Shown here in pieces: positions 52,411-60,700 of a stretch of 64,000 nt of DNA (position 1 is the first letter of the stretch; the number at the start of each line of letters is the position of its first letter). Both the position numbers and the translations under genes were made by a program. The stretch comes from Zeimonas sp032027205. GTDB lineage: Bacteria > Pseudomonadota > Gammaproteobacteria > Burkholderiales > Burkholderiaceae_E. The notes beneath the pieces were generated by a model, which saw only the letters and a list, made by a program, of their open reading frames with translations, did not search any database and was not told the DNA's origin. The stretch spans positions 1,488,001-1,552,000 of the forward strand of contig JAVSMN010000001.1 of assembly GCA_032027205.1 (NCBI GenBank), read 5' to 3'.

Positions 52411-53595
52411 ATGGATGCCGCCGACTTCCTCGTCGTCGGCGCCGGCGTCGCTGGCGCGGGAATGGCGTGGGCACTGGCCAGCGCGTTCGAAGGCAAACCG
52501 AGCGCGAGCCCGTCCCCGAGCGCGCGCATCGTCCTGCTCGAACGAGAAGCGCAGCCCGGCTATCACTCCACCGGTCGCTCGGCCGCAGTCTTTTCCGAGA
52601 CCTACGGCAACGACACGATCCGCGCGCTCACCCGCGCGAGCCGAGCGTTCTTCGAACGGCCGCCCGAGGGATTCAGCGAGCACCCGCTGTGGTCGCGCCG
52701 CGCATGGTTGTACGTGGCGCGCGCCGATCAGCTTGCGCAACTCGACGCCTGGTACGCGCATGCACGGACGCTGGTGCCCGAGCTCGAACGGCTCGACGCC
52801 GTCCAGACGCTGCATCGCGCGCCGCTGCTGCGTGAAGGCTACGCGGCAGGATCGGTGCTCGAGCCCGATGGCGCCGATCTCGACGTCGATGCGCTGCATC
52901 GCGGGTTCCTGCGCGCGGCGCAGCATTGCGGCGCGCGGCTCGAGTGCGACGCCGAGGTGGCAACCGTCGAGCGCGCCGACGGCATGTGGCGCGTGCGCAC
53001 GCGCCGTGGCGCGTCCTTTGGCGCACGCGTGCTGGTGAACGCCGCCGGCGCCTGGGGCGACGAGATCGCCGCGCTCGCCGGGGTCGCGCCGATCGGCCTG
53101 CAGCCGAAGCGGCGCACCGCGATCCTCTTTCCCGCTCCGCCGCAGTTCGACCTGCGCGACGCGCCGGTCGTCGTCGACATCGACGAGAGCTTCTACTTCA
53201 AGCCGGACGCCGGAAAGCTGCTCGGCTCGCCGGCCGATGAGACCGATTGCGCACCGTGCGACGCGCAACCGGAAGAGCTCGACGTCGCGATCGCCGCCGC
53301 GCGCATCGAGGAAGCAGTGCGCTTCCCGATCACGCGCGTGGAGCGCAAGTGGGCGGGTCTGCGCAGCTTCGCACCCGATCGCACGCCGGTGGTCGGCTAC
53401 GACGATGCGGTCGACGACTTCTTCTGGCTGGTCGGCCAGGGGGGCTACGGCATCCAGACGGCGCCGGCGCTGGCGCGCGTTGCCGGCGCATTGGCGCGGC
53501 TTGAACCGCTGCCGGCCGACGTCGTTGCCGAAGGCGTTGACGAGACGTCGCTGTCGCCGATGCGCCTGCGCGCGCGCAGACACGCGAGCGGATAA
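52411..53595 (+). CDS. DadA-like FAD-dependent amino-acid oxidoreductase
   Basis: A 394-residue flavoprotein. The N-terminal dinucleotide fold shows LVVGAGVAGAGMAWALA and later LEREAQPGYHSTGRSAA; the C-terminal second FAD segment reads GQGGYGIQTAPALA. In between are VLVNAAGAWGDEIA and a substrate domain (VVDIDESFYFKPDAG). This is the DAO/glycine oxidase-like fold (D-amino acid dehydrogenase or sarcosine oxidase). The exact substrate cannot be read. It follows the Gate-domain gene by 19 bp and may be co-transcribed. Confidence 0.9.
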   Translation: MDAADFLVVGAGVAGAGMAWALASAFEGKPSASPSPSARIVLLEREAQPGYHSTGRSAAVFSETYGNDTIRALTRASRAFFERPPEGFSEHPLWSRRAWLYVARADQLAQLDAWYAHARTLVPELERLDAVQTLHRAPLLREGYAAGSVLEPDGADLDVDALHRGFLRAAQHCGARLECDAEVATVERADGMWRVRTRRGASFGARVLVNAAGAWGDEIAALAGVAPIGLQPKRRTAILFPAPPQFDLRDAPVVVDIDESFYFKPDAGKLLGSPADETDCAPCDAQPEELDVAIAAARIEEAVRFPITRVERKWAGLRSFAPDRTPVVGYDDAVDDFFWLVGQGGYGIQTAPALARVAGALARLEPLPADVVAEGVDETSLSPMRLRARRHASG

Positions 53596-53624
53596 GCTTT
53601 GCCGATGATCCCTGGAGACCTGCG

Positions 53625-54227
53625 TTGATACCACGCCTGCCCACCCACACTGCGACCGCCGCTGCGGCCGCGCTCGGACTTGCCGCCGCCTTGGCCACCT
53701 CAGCCGCTGCCGCGCCGGTACGCCACGTTGTCGAACCGAACCACACCTTCGTCAACTTCGAGGTGAAGCACTTCGATACCTCCACGGTGCGCGCGCGCTT
53801 CGACCGCGTCGACGGCTTCGTGACGGTGGACACCGCGGCCAAGCGCGGCGAGGCCGACATCACGATCGACACGGCGTCGATCAGCTCCGGCATCGCGGCC
53901 TTCGACGCCCACCTGCGCAACGCCGACTTCCTCGACGCCGAGCGCTACCCGACGGCGCGCTTCCACAGCACCGATTTCCGCTTCTTCGGCGACCGCGTCA
54001 TCTCGCTCGTCGGCGAGCTGACGATGCTCGGCAAGACCTTCCCGGTGCGGCTCGATGCGACCAACTTCAACTGCTACGACTCGCCGATCGTCAAGGCGCG
54101 CGTCTGCGGCGGCGACTTCGAAACGAAGATCGAACGCAGCAAGTGGGGAATGAACTGGGGCATCGACCGCGGCGTGCCCGATCGCGTGCGGCTGCTGATC
54201 CAGATCGAGGCGGTCGCGCAGCCCTGA
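53625..54227 (+). CDS. YceI-family periplasmic lipid-binding protein
   Basis: A 200-residue precursor starting at TTG, with GGAG 8 nt upstream. A signal peptide (ATAAAAALGLAAALATSAAAA) precedes the YceI domain: HTFVNFEVKHFDTSTVRARFDRVDGFVTVD, DAHLRNADFLDAERYPTARFHST and FPVRLDATNFNC. YceI proteins form a lipocalin-like barrel that binds isoprenoid quinones or similar lipids in the periplasm. Two cysteines in the last third (NCYDS, RVCGG) may form a disulfide. Confidence 0.93.
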   Translation: MIPRLPTHTATAAAAALGLAAALATSAAAAPVRHVVEPNHTFVNFEVKHFDTSTVRARFDRVDGFVTVDTAAKRGEADITIDTASISSGIAAFDAHLRNADFLDAERYPTARFHSTDFRFFGDRVISLVGELTMLGKTFPVRLDATNFNCYDSPIVKARVCGGDFETKIERSKWGMNWGIDRGVPDRVRLLIQIEAVAQP

Positions 54228-54287
54228 GAAGCTGAGCGCCCCCGAGAGATGCCGAGGGCCCGCGGGCGCCCCCGGGCGAGCCGCCGA

Positions 54288-54755
54288 TCAGCCCGGCGGC
54301 AACGGGGGACGCAGCGATCCCAGCCGCAGGGTCAGCTCGCGTCGGTCGAGGTTGACCAGGTCCTTGTCGAGTTCCTCGACCACCGCCTCGGTGACCTGCG
54401 GATCGAGCGCCCTGCGCAACAGTCCGAGGAAACGCGGCGCGGCCGCGATCTTCAGCGCTTCGTAGCGGTTCGCGCGCTTGTTCTCGATCAGCCAATCGGC
54501 GAGTCGCCGCGCGAACGACTCGGCCTCGCGGTGCAGTTCGCTTTCGCCGGCCGAAGCCGTCGGGTACGAACCCGACAAGGTTCCCGAGCCGGCGCGCCGA
54601 CCATAGGCGTCGCGTCGCAGGTCGGCGGCGTCGGCGCGCGCCGAAGCGAAGGTCAGTGTCTCGACCTCGACCAGATCTTCGTCGCGCCCCGGAATCTCGA
54701 AAATGCGGGCAAGGCCCTCGTCGGCGACGACGACCCAGGTGGTGCGCGTAGGCAT
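54288..54755 (-). CDS. Host attachment protein family (PF10116-type)
   Basis: A 155-residue protein with GGAAGGAG before the ATG. The sequence begins TTWVVVADEGLARIFEI and has the family segment RREAESFARRLADWL-like (HREAESFARRLADWLIENKRANRYEALKIAAAPRFLGLLR), ending in a C-terminal helix. The family was named from a plant-attachment protein of Agrobacterium; its biochemical role is not known. It lies 57 bp upstream of a small unrecognised gene on the same strand. Confidence 0.88.
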   Translation of the reverse strand: MPTRTTWVVVADEGLARIFEIPGRDEDLVEVETLTFASARADAADLRRDAYGRRAGSGTLSGSYPTASAGESELHREAESFARRLADWLIENKRANRYEALKIAAAPRFLGLLRRALDPQVTEAVVEELDKDLVNLDRRELTLRLGSLRPPLPPG

Positions 54756-54812
54756 CTTGCGATCTCCTTCCGCGGCCGGCGCCGCGTTGCGGAACGACCT
54801 ACCGTAGGCTCG

Positions 54813-55058
54813 TCAGTGCTTCCTGTGTTCGCGATTGAAGCCGGGCGTCGGCGCGATCGTGCTGGGCGCATCCGGATTGCACGGCGACTGCCACTCGCGC
54901 AGTTCCTGCGCCAGCACGTTTCGGCCATCTTCCTCGGCGCGACGAATCAGGTCGAACACGTTGTCGTCGTTGACGCGCTCGTGGCCCAGGCCGCGGGTGA
55001 GCGCGCGATAGATGTCCTCGATTTCCTGCGCGCGGGGCGCGACGTTCGGATCGGGCAT
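54813..55058 (-). CDS. Small hypothetical protein
   Basis: An 81-residue protein with a GGAGG ribosome site 8 nt before the ATG at 55058. It is hydrophilic, with an Asp/Arg-rich helical pattern (AQEIEDIYRALTRGLGHERVNDDNVFDLIRRAEEDGRNVLAQELREW) and a Pro-rich tail. I do not recognise it. The good ribosome site and codon pattern support a real gene. Confidence 0.65.
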   Translation of the reverse strand: MPDPNVAPRAQEIEDIYRALTRGLGHERVNDDNVFDLIRRAEEDGRNVLAQELREWQSPCNPDAPSTIAPTPGFNREHRKH

Positions 55059-55221
55059 GGGCGGTCCTCCCTTTGCGGTGCAACGAAGCGGCGCCATTCG
55101 CGCCGCGTCGATCGGTGCCGCATTCCGCGTACCCGCGATGACCCGAGATCCACCCCCAGTTTGCATGACGAAGACGACTTGATGAGGTGATGCCGCGCAT
55201 CAATTGCCGTGTCGAGATCCT

Positions 55222-56916
55222 TTAACCAGCGGCTGCGCCATTCGGTCGTAAGCGAGCGCCCACCGTCGCCGCCAGCACCACCAGTCCGGTAGAGATCGCG
55301 ATCATCACGATTCCCAGCGCCGACAGTTTCCCCCACAGTCCGTCGTCGGCGAAGGACAGGATCTGCGTCGCCAGCACTTCGCTGCCCGGCCGCGATAGCA
55401 CGACCGACAGCGTAAGTTCGCGCAGGAACATCGTCGCCATCAGGATCCAGGCCGACACCACGCCCGGAACGAGCAGCGGCACGACGATGCGCCGCATCGT
55501 CGTCATCGCTCCGGCGCCAGCCACGCGCGACGACTCCTCGAGATGCGGGTGCACCTGTACGAAGGCGCTGGCCAGCGGGCGAACACCATACGGCAAGTAA
55601 GTGGCCACATATCCGATCAAGAGGGCGGTCAGCGTCGCATAGATCGGCGTCTGCACGAACAGCCACATGAAGCCGATTCCGATGACGATGCCGGGGAACG
55701 AGAAAGAAAGGAAAGTGAGCGCTTCCAACAGCCCCGCGCCGCGCGACTTCGATTTCACCGTCGCATAGGCGATGAACAGCGACAGCGCGACGCCGACCGT
55801 CGCGCCGACCACGGCGAGCAACAGGCTGTTGCGCAGGGCGAGCCGGGAGATCGGGTCCTCGAAGGCTTCGATCCAGTGCCGCCAGCTCATCTGCGCGAAC
55901 GCGTCGGCGCTCGGCACCATCGCGTAGGGAACGAAGGACGTGTACAGCAGGACCGCCACCGGCAGCACGACGACGACGAAGGACAGCAGTGCCACCGCCG
56001 CGAACAGCGGCCAGCGCCAGCGACCCAGCGCGATGGTCGACGCGCGCCAGCCGCGGCCCGATACCGTGACGAAGCGCTCGCCCTCGGCCGTCAGGCGCCG
56101 GTAGACGACGATCAGCCCCACCGAGATCGCCAGCGCGCTCATGCCGAGCGCGGCGGCCTGGCCGTAATCCGGATCGAAACCGGTAGCAATCATCTCGTAC
56201 AGCCAGGTGGCGAGCACTTCCACACGTCCCGGCGTTCCGAGCACGCGCGGCACCGCGTAGGACGCGAGCGTGCGCACGACGCCGAGCACCAGAGCAGCGA
56301 GAATCGCCGGACGCAGCACCGGCAGCGTCACGCGCACGAGCGTTCGCCAGACGCCGGCGCCGAACACGCGCGACGATTCCTCGAGCGCGACGTCGAACGA
56401 CGCCATCGCCGGCGCGAGGATCAGGTAGGCGATCGGCATGTTCAGCAGGCCCTCGACGAGGATCATTCCGCCCATCGAGTAGACGTCGAAGGGCGCCTGC
56501 TCCAGGCCGAAGGACTGCATAAGTGCAACGTTGATCATGCCGTTCGACGGGTTCAGCAGCAGCGCCCAGCTGACCGAGAACAGCAGGTGCGGGATCATCA
56601 TCGGGACGATCGCCAGCACGTTGAACAGGAACTTGAACGGGATGTCGGTGCGCGTGTTCAGGTACGCGAGCACGAGCGCGAGCAGCGTCGAGAACAGCGT
56701 CGAGCCGATCACGAACACGGCGGTGTCGAGCGCCACGCGCAGCAGCGCCGGATCGGTGTAGGCGGCGACGTACTTCGCCAAAGTGAACTCGCCGAAGCGA
56801 TCGAGGCCGGCGGAGACGCTGCCGAAAGCGAGCATCGCCACCGGCGCGACGGTGAGCAGCGCCACGACGACGATCAGGACGAGCGTCCCGGTCGACGTCG
56901 AGCGGGCGACGCTCAT
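55222..56916 (-). CDS. fbpB: Fe3+-type ABC transporter permease (two fused permease domains)
   Basis: A 564-residue inner membrane protein with about 12 helices. Two copies of the binding-protein-dependent transport signature are visible: EESSRVFGAGVWRTLVRVTLPVLRPAI in the first half and EESSRVAGAGAMTTMRRIVVPLLVPGV in the second. This fused form is typical of FbpB/AfuB ferric-iron and related polyamine or 2-aminoethylphosphonate permeases. It follows the ATPase gene and is the last gene of a three-gene operon. Confidence 0.93.
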   Translation of the reverse strand: MSVARSTSTGTLVLIVVVALLTVAPVAMLAFGSVSAGLDRFGEFTLAKYVAAYTDPALLRVALDTAVFVIGSTLFSTLLALVLAYLNTRTDIPFKFLFNVLAIVPMMIPHLLFSVSWALLLNPSNGMINVALMQSFGLEQAPFDVYSMGGMILVEGLLNMPIAYLILAPAMASFDVALEESSRVFGAGVWRTLVRVTLPVLRPAILAALVLGVVRTLASYAVPRVLGTPGRVEVLATWLYEMIATGFDPDYGQAAALGMSALAISVGLIVVYRRLTAEGERFVTVSGRGWRASTIALGRWRWPLFAAVALLSFVVVVLPVAVLLYTSFVPYAMVPSADAFAQMSWRHWIEAFEDPISRLALRNSLLLAVVGATVGVALSLFIAYATVKSKSRGAGLLEALTFLSFSFPGIVIGIGFMWLFVQTPIYATLTALLIGYVATYLPYGVRPLASAFVQVHPHLEESSRVAGAGAMTTMRRIVVPLLVPGVVSAWILMATMFLRELTLSVVLSRPGSEVLATQILSFADDGLWGKLSALGIVMIAISTGLVVLAATVGARLRPNGAAAG

Positions 56917-56983
56917 TGCACACGCGTCGAAGGCGGCGAGCCGTCGCGCGGGCGGCGCACCGTGGTCGCCCGGCGGCGCGCCG

Positions 56984-58069
56984 CTACTGCCACAGCAGCA
57001 GGCAGTGCGCGGGGTCGAGCACGAAGTGCACGTCGTCGCCCACGTGCAGCGCCACTTCCGGCTCGGTGCGCGCAAGCAGCAGCGCGTTGCCGACCCGCAT
57101 CTCTGCCTCGTAGAACTCGCCGACGAAGGCGAGCGACTCGATGCGCCCGCGCACGAGGTTCGGCGCGGGCTCGCCGTCGCCGGGCCGCAGGTGCATGAAC
57201 TCCGGTCGGATGCACAAGGTGGCGTCGCCCAGCCGCACCGGATCGCGCCGCGCGCAATGCAGCGTGCCCAGCGCGCTGTCGACGACGACTTCCCCGCCCT
57301 GCTCACCGCGCACCGTTGCTTCTATCAGGTTGGCGCGGCCGATGAAATCGGCGACGAAGCGCGTGCGCGCGTCGAAGTAGATTTGCTGCGGCGAGCCGAT
57401 CTCGACGATGCGCCCGACGCGCATCACGGCAATCGAGTCCGACAGCGCGAGCGCCTCCACGCGGTCGTGCGTCACGTAGACGGCGGTGATGCCCAGTTCG
57501 CCGAGGAAACGCTCGAGCGCCTTGCGCGTTTCCTCGCGCAGCTTCGCGTCGAGGTTGCTCAGCGGTTCGTCGAAGAGGATCACCTTCGGCTCGGCGACGA
57601 GCGCGCGCGCGAGCGCCACGCGCTGCTGCTGCCCGCCCGACAACCGCGTCGCCGAACGGCGCTCGACTCCCTCGAGTTGCACGAAGCGCAGCACCTCGGC
57701 GACCTTCGCGGCGATGCGCTCCTTCGGCATCTTGCGCACCCGCAGCGGGTAGGCCACGTTGTCGAACACCGTCATGTGCGGCCAGATCGCGTAGGTCTGG
57801 AACACCATGCCGAGCCCGCGCTTCTCGGTCGGAACCGAGATGCCGCGCTTCGACGAGAACACGACCTCGTCTCCGATCGCGATCTCGCCTTCGTCGGGCC
57901 TCTCGAGGCCGACGATGCAGCGAAGCAGCGTCGTCTTGCCGCAGCCGCTGGGGCCGAGCAGCGTGAAGATCGAGTTCGCCGGGACGTCCAGATCAACGCC
58001 GTCGAGCGCCGCGACCGTCTTCCCCTCGGAGACGTAGTTCTTGCGCAGTCCCTCTACGCGGATCCGCAT
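56984..58069 (-). CDS. fbpC: Fe3+-type ABC transporter ATP-binding protein
   Basis: A 361-residue ATPase. Walker A GPSGCGKTT, Q-loop FQTYAIWPHM, signature LSGGQQQRVALARAL, Walker B ILFDEPLSNLDAK and the switch THDR are all visible (Arg at a position where Gln is most common). The C-terminal part is a TOBE-like domain with IRPEFMHLRPGD. The ATG at 58069 lies just after the binding-protein stop. It belongs with the fused permease downstream, 67 bp away. Confidence 0.95.
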   Translation of the reverse strand: MRIRVEGLRKNYVSEGKTVAALDGVDLDVPANSIFTLLGPSGCGKTTLLRCIVGLERPDEGEIAIGDEVVFSSKRGISVPTEKRGLGMVFQTYAIWPHMTVFDNVAYPLRVRKMPKERIAAKVAEVLRFVQLEGVERRSATRLSGGQQQRVALARALVAEPKVILFDEPLSNLDAKLREETRKALERFLGELGITAVYVTHDRVEALALSDSIAVMRVGRIVEIGSPQQIYFDARTRFVADFIGRANLIEATVRGEQGGEVVVDSALGTLHCARRDPVRLGDATLCIRPEFMHLRPGDGEPAPNLVRGRIESLAFVGEFYEAEMRVGNALLLARTEPEVALHVGDDVHFVLDPAHCLLLWQ

Positions 58070-58073
58070 GAAC

Positions 58074-59114
58074 TCAGGACGTGAAGATCTTCTTGAACTC
58101 CGCGCCCCACTTGCGGATCTCATCGTCCGACAGATCGCGGATCGGCAGCACCTTCGCCTGGTCGATGCCGTCGATCGGCGGATGCACGCCGGGCGCGAGC
58201 ACATACTCGCCGACCTGCGTCGCGAGCAGCTGCATCGCTTTACTCGACAGCCAGAAATCGACGAAGGCGCGTCCGGCCGTCGGGTGCGGCGCCTTCGCCG
58301 CGAGCGCGATCGCGCGCGGCGTGCCGAGCAGCGGCTGGCCGCCGCGCGGACCCCAGTCGAGCGGGGCCGGCGCCTTCGTGACGATGTACTTCGGCATCGA
58401 GATCCCGATGCGCTTCTCGCCGCTTTCGATCGGCGCCGGCGTCGGACCGAAAGAGGCGACGAACATCGGACGGTTCGCCGCGAGCGCCTTGACGAAGTTC
58501 ATCCAGTCGGCTTCGGAGGCGAAGACCTTCTTCTCGTTCAATCCTACCAACCACGAGATCGTCGACGCGTGATTCGACGGATTCGCCATCACGATCTGGT
58601 TCTTCCACTTAGGATCAGCGAGATCCTCGTAGCGCTTCGGCGCGTCGGCGGCGGCGACCTGCTTCGTGTTGAACAGGTACGAGACGTACTCGATGCCGAA
58701 CAGCTGGATCGCGTCGTCGGGCCGCGACCAGTCGGGATAGCCTTCGGCAGCGGGCGACTTGTACGGCGCGAGCACGCCCTTGTCGCGCAGCAGTTCGAGC
58801 ACCGGCAGCGGCGCCTGCAGCACGTCGGCGAGCAGCTTGCCCGCCTGCGACTCGGTGGCGACGGTGGAGACGAACTTCGAGCTCGAAATCCGCGTGTACT
58901 GGCCCTGGATGCCGGTGTCGGCACCGAACGCCTCGATGATCGGCTGCACCGCGGTGATGTTCGCGTAGAACACCGCGCTGCCTTCGGCGCGTGCCTTCGC
59001 GAGGTCGGCGCCGGCTTCGGCGCCGCGCGCCGCCACGGGGATTGCCGAAAGGCCGGCAGCGGAAAGACCGGCCGCACCGGCGGCGGCGAGGAAGCTGCGT
59101 CGATCGACAGTCAT
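58074..59114 (-). CDS. fbpA: Fe3+-type ABC transporter substrate-binding protein, Tat-exported
   Basis: A 346-residue binding protein. The N-terminus has a twin-arginine signal (DRRSFLAAAGAAGLSAAG), unusual for this class, with cleavage near ARGAEA. The mature part has the FbpA-like hinge organisation: GSAVFYANITAVQPIIEAFGADTGI, RISSSKFVSTVATE, and DLADPKWKNQIVMANPSNHASTISW. It probably binds an Fe3+ or organic anion in the periplasm; the exact ligand is uncertain. It is the first gene of the operon. Confidence 0.93.
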   Translation of the reverse strand: MTVDRRSFLAAAGAAGLSAAGLSAIPVAARGAEAGADLAKARAEGSAVFYANITAVQPIIEAFGADTGIQGQYTRISSSKFVSTVATESQAGKLLADVLQAPLPVLELLRDKGVLAPYKSPAAEGYPDWSRPDDAIQLFGIEYVSYLFNTKQVAAADAPKRYEDLADPKWKNQIVMANPSNHASTISWLVGLNEKKVFASEADWMNFVKALAANRPMFVASFGPTPAPIESGEKRIGISMPKYIVTKAPAPLDWGPRGGQPLLGTPRAIALAAKAPHPTAGRAFVDFWLSSKAMQLLATQVGEYVLAPGVHPPIDGIDQAKVLPIRDLSDDEIRKWGAEFKKIFTS

Positions 59115-59188
59115 CAGTGGCACCTCTCGTTCGTTCTTTCGGCGCAGGGCTGAAGCGGCGGTGCGCCGGCCGCCGGAAACTCGGCTTC

Positions 59189-60700
59189 TCACTGCGTGCG
59201 CTCGTTCCACCCTCCGCCGAGCACGCGATACAGCGTCACCCGATTCGCCTGCTCGGCGAGCTGCGTCGCGATCAGCGATTGGCGCGCACCGTACAGCGTG
59301 CGCTGCGCATCGAGCAGCACGAGATAACTGTCGCGGCCGGCTTCGTAACGCGAGCGCGAAAGCTCTTCAGCACGGCGAGCGGCGGCGATGAGCGCGAGTT
59401 GCGCGGCCTTCTGCTCGGCGAGCGTTCGCGTCAGCGCGAGCGCATCGGCGACTTCGCGAAAGCCCGCCTGGATCGAACGCTCGTACTGCGCGAGCGCGAT
59501 ATCGCGCTCGGCCTGCGTCACGCGCAGGTTCGCGCGCAGCGCACCGCCTTCGAAGATCGGCAGGTTCAGTTGCGGCCCGAAGGTCCAGAAGCGCGAACCC
59601 GACTTGAACAGCCCCGAGAGGTCGCCGCTGGCCGTGCCGATCGCGCCGGTGAGGCGTATCGACGGAAAGAACGCCGCGCGCGCCGCGCCGATGTTCGCGT
59701 TCGCCGACAGCAGCCGGTGTTCGGCCTGCTGCACGTCCGGCCGGCGCAGCAGCACCTCCGACGGCACGCCCGCGGGCAGCGCGCGCAGGCCGCTGACCGC
59801 CAGGTCGGAGCGATCGGGAATCGACGCTTCGTCGATCGGCGCGCCGACCAGCAGTCGCAACGCGTTCAGGTCCTGCGCCGCCTGTCCGGCGAAGCGCGAT
59901 GCGTCGGTGCGCGCCTGCTCGACCGAGGTCTCGGCCTGGCTGACGTCGAGCGCGGACACGGCGCCGTACTCGTAGCGCTTGCGCGTCAGATCGAGCACCT
60001 GCTCGCGGTTCTCCAGCGCCGCCTGCGCGACGCGCGTCGACTCGCGATCGGCGATCCAGGTCAGATAGGCGTTCGCAACCTCCGCGATCAGCGTGAGCTG
60101 CACCGAACGCTGCGCGCTTTCGGTGGCGAAGAACTGCTCGAGCGCCGAACGCGACAGGCTGCGCACGCGCCCGAAGAGGTCGATCTCGAAGGCCGCCAGA
60201 CCCAGGCTCACCGAGTACTGGTCGCGGAACTGCGGGCCGGTGCCGCTCGCCCGCGTGGCCACGCCTTGCACCCCGACGGCCGGCAACTGCTCGGCGCGCT
60301 GCACGCGATACAGCGCCTGCGCGCGCTCGACGTTCAGCGCGGCGACGCGCAGATCGCGATTACCGGCAAGCGCCTGCTCGATCAGGCGCTCGAGCGTCGG
60401 ATCGATGAAGAAGTCGCGCCAGCCGACGTCGACGATGCCGCGCTGCGCGTCGAAGGCGCCCTGCGCGTGCTCGCCCTGCGCGGCACCGGCCGTCGTCGGC
60501 GGCAGCGGCCACTGCGCCGGGATCGACGCGTCGGCCTCGGGCAGCGCGGGCTCCAGCGTCGTGCACGCGGCGAGCGCGAGCGCAGCGGCCAGCGCAGCAA
60601 CGGGCGCAACGACACGCGGCTCGAACCGTGCGGCGAATCGCGCGACCCATCCCGCGACGAATTGCCGGGCGCACGCAAGGCGGCGAACGGATACCGTCAC
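59189..60700 (-). CDS. RND efflux outer membrane lipoprotein (OprM/NodT family)
   Basis: A 503-residue TolC-type channel. The GTG at 60700 overlaps the stop codon of the RND gene. A signal peptide ends with the lipobox LALAAC. Two homologous OEP repeats follow, with AAFEIDLFGRVRSLSRSALEQ and, in the second half, GPQLNLPIFEGGALRAN. It exports substrates across the outer membrane for the preceding RND pump. Long frames extending it upstream to 63823 are antisense-type overlap and were rejected. Confidence 0.95.
   Translation of the reverse strand: MTVSVRRLACARQFVAGWVARFAARFEPRVVAPVAALAAALALAACTTLEPALPEADASIPAQWPLPPTTAGAAQGEHAQGAFDAQRGIVDVGWRDFFIDPTLERLIEQALAGNRDLRVAALNVERAQALYRVQRAEQLPAVGVQGVATRASGTGPQFRDQYSVSLGLAAFEIDLFGRVRSLSRSALEQFFATESAQRSVQLTLIAEVANAYLTWIADRESTRVAQAALENREQVLDLTRKRYEYGAVSALDVSQAETSVEQARTDASRFAGQAAQDLNALRLLVGAPIDEASIPDRSDLAVSGLRALPAGVPSEVLLRRPDVQQAEHRLLSANANIGAARAAFFPSIRLTGAIGTASGDLSGLFKSGSRFWTFGPQLNLPIFEGGALRANLRVTQAERDIALAQYERSIQAGFREVADALALTRTLAEQKAAQLALIAAARRAEELSRSRYEAGRDSYLVLLDAQRTLYGARQSLIATQLAEQANRVTLYRVLGGGWNERTQ

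Noticed and set aside
54228..54287. GC-rich repeated GCGCCCCCG segments between yceI and the host-attachment gene.
   Set aside because: Could not define a clean stem-loop; probably compositional.
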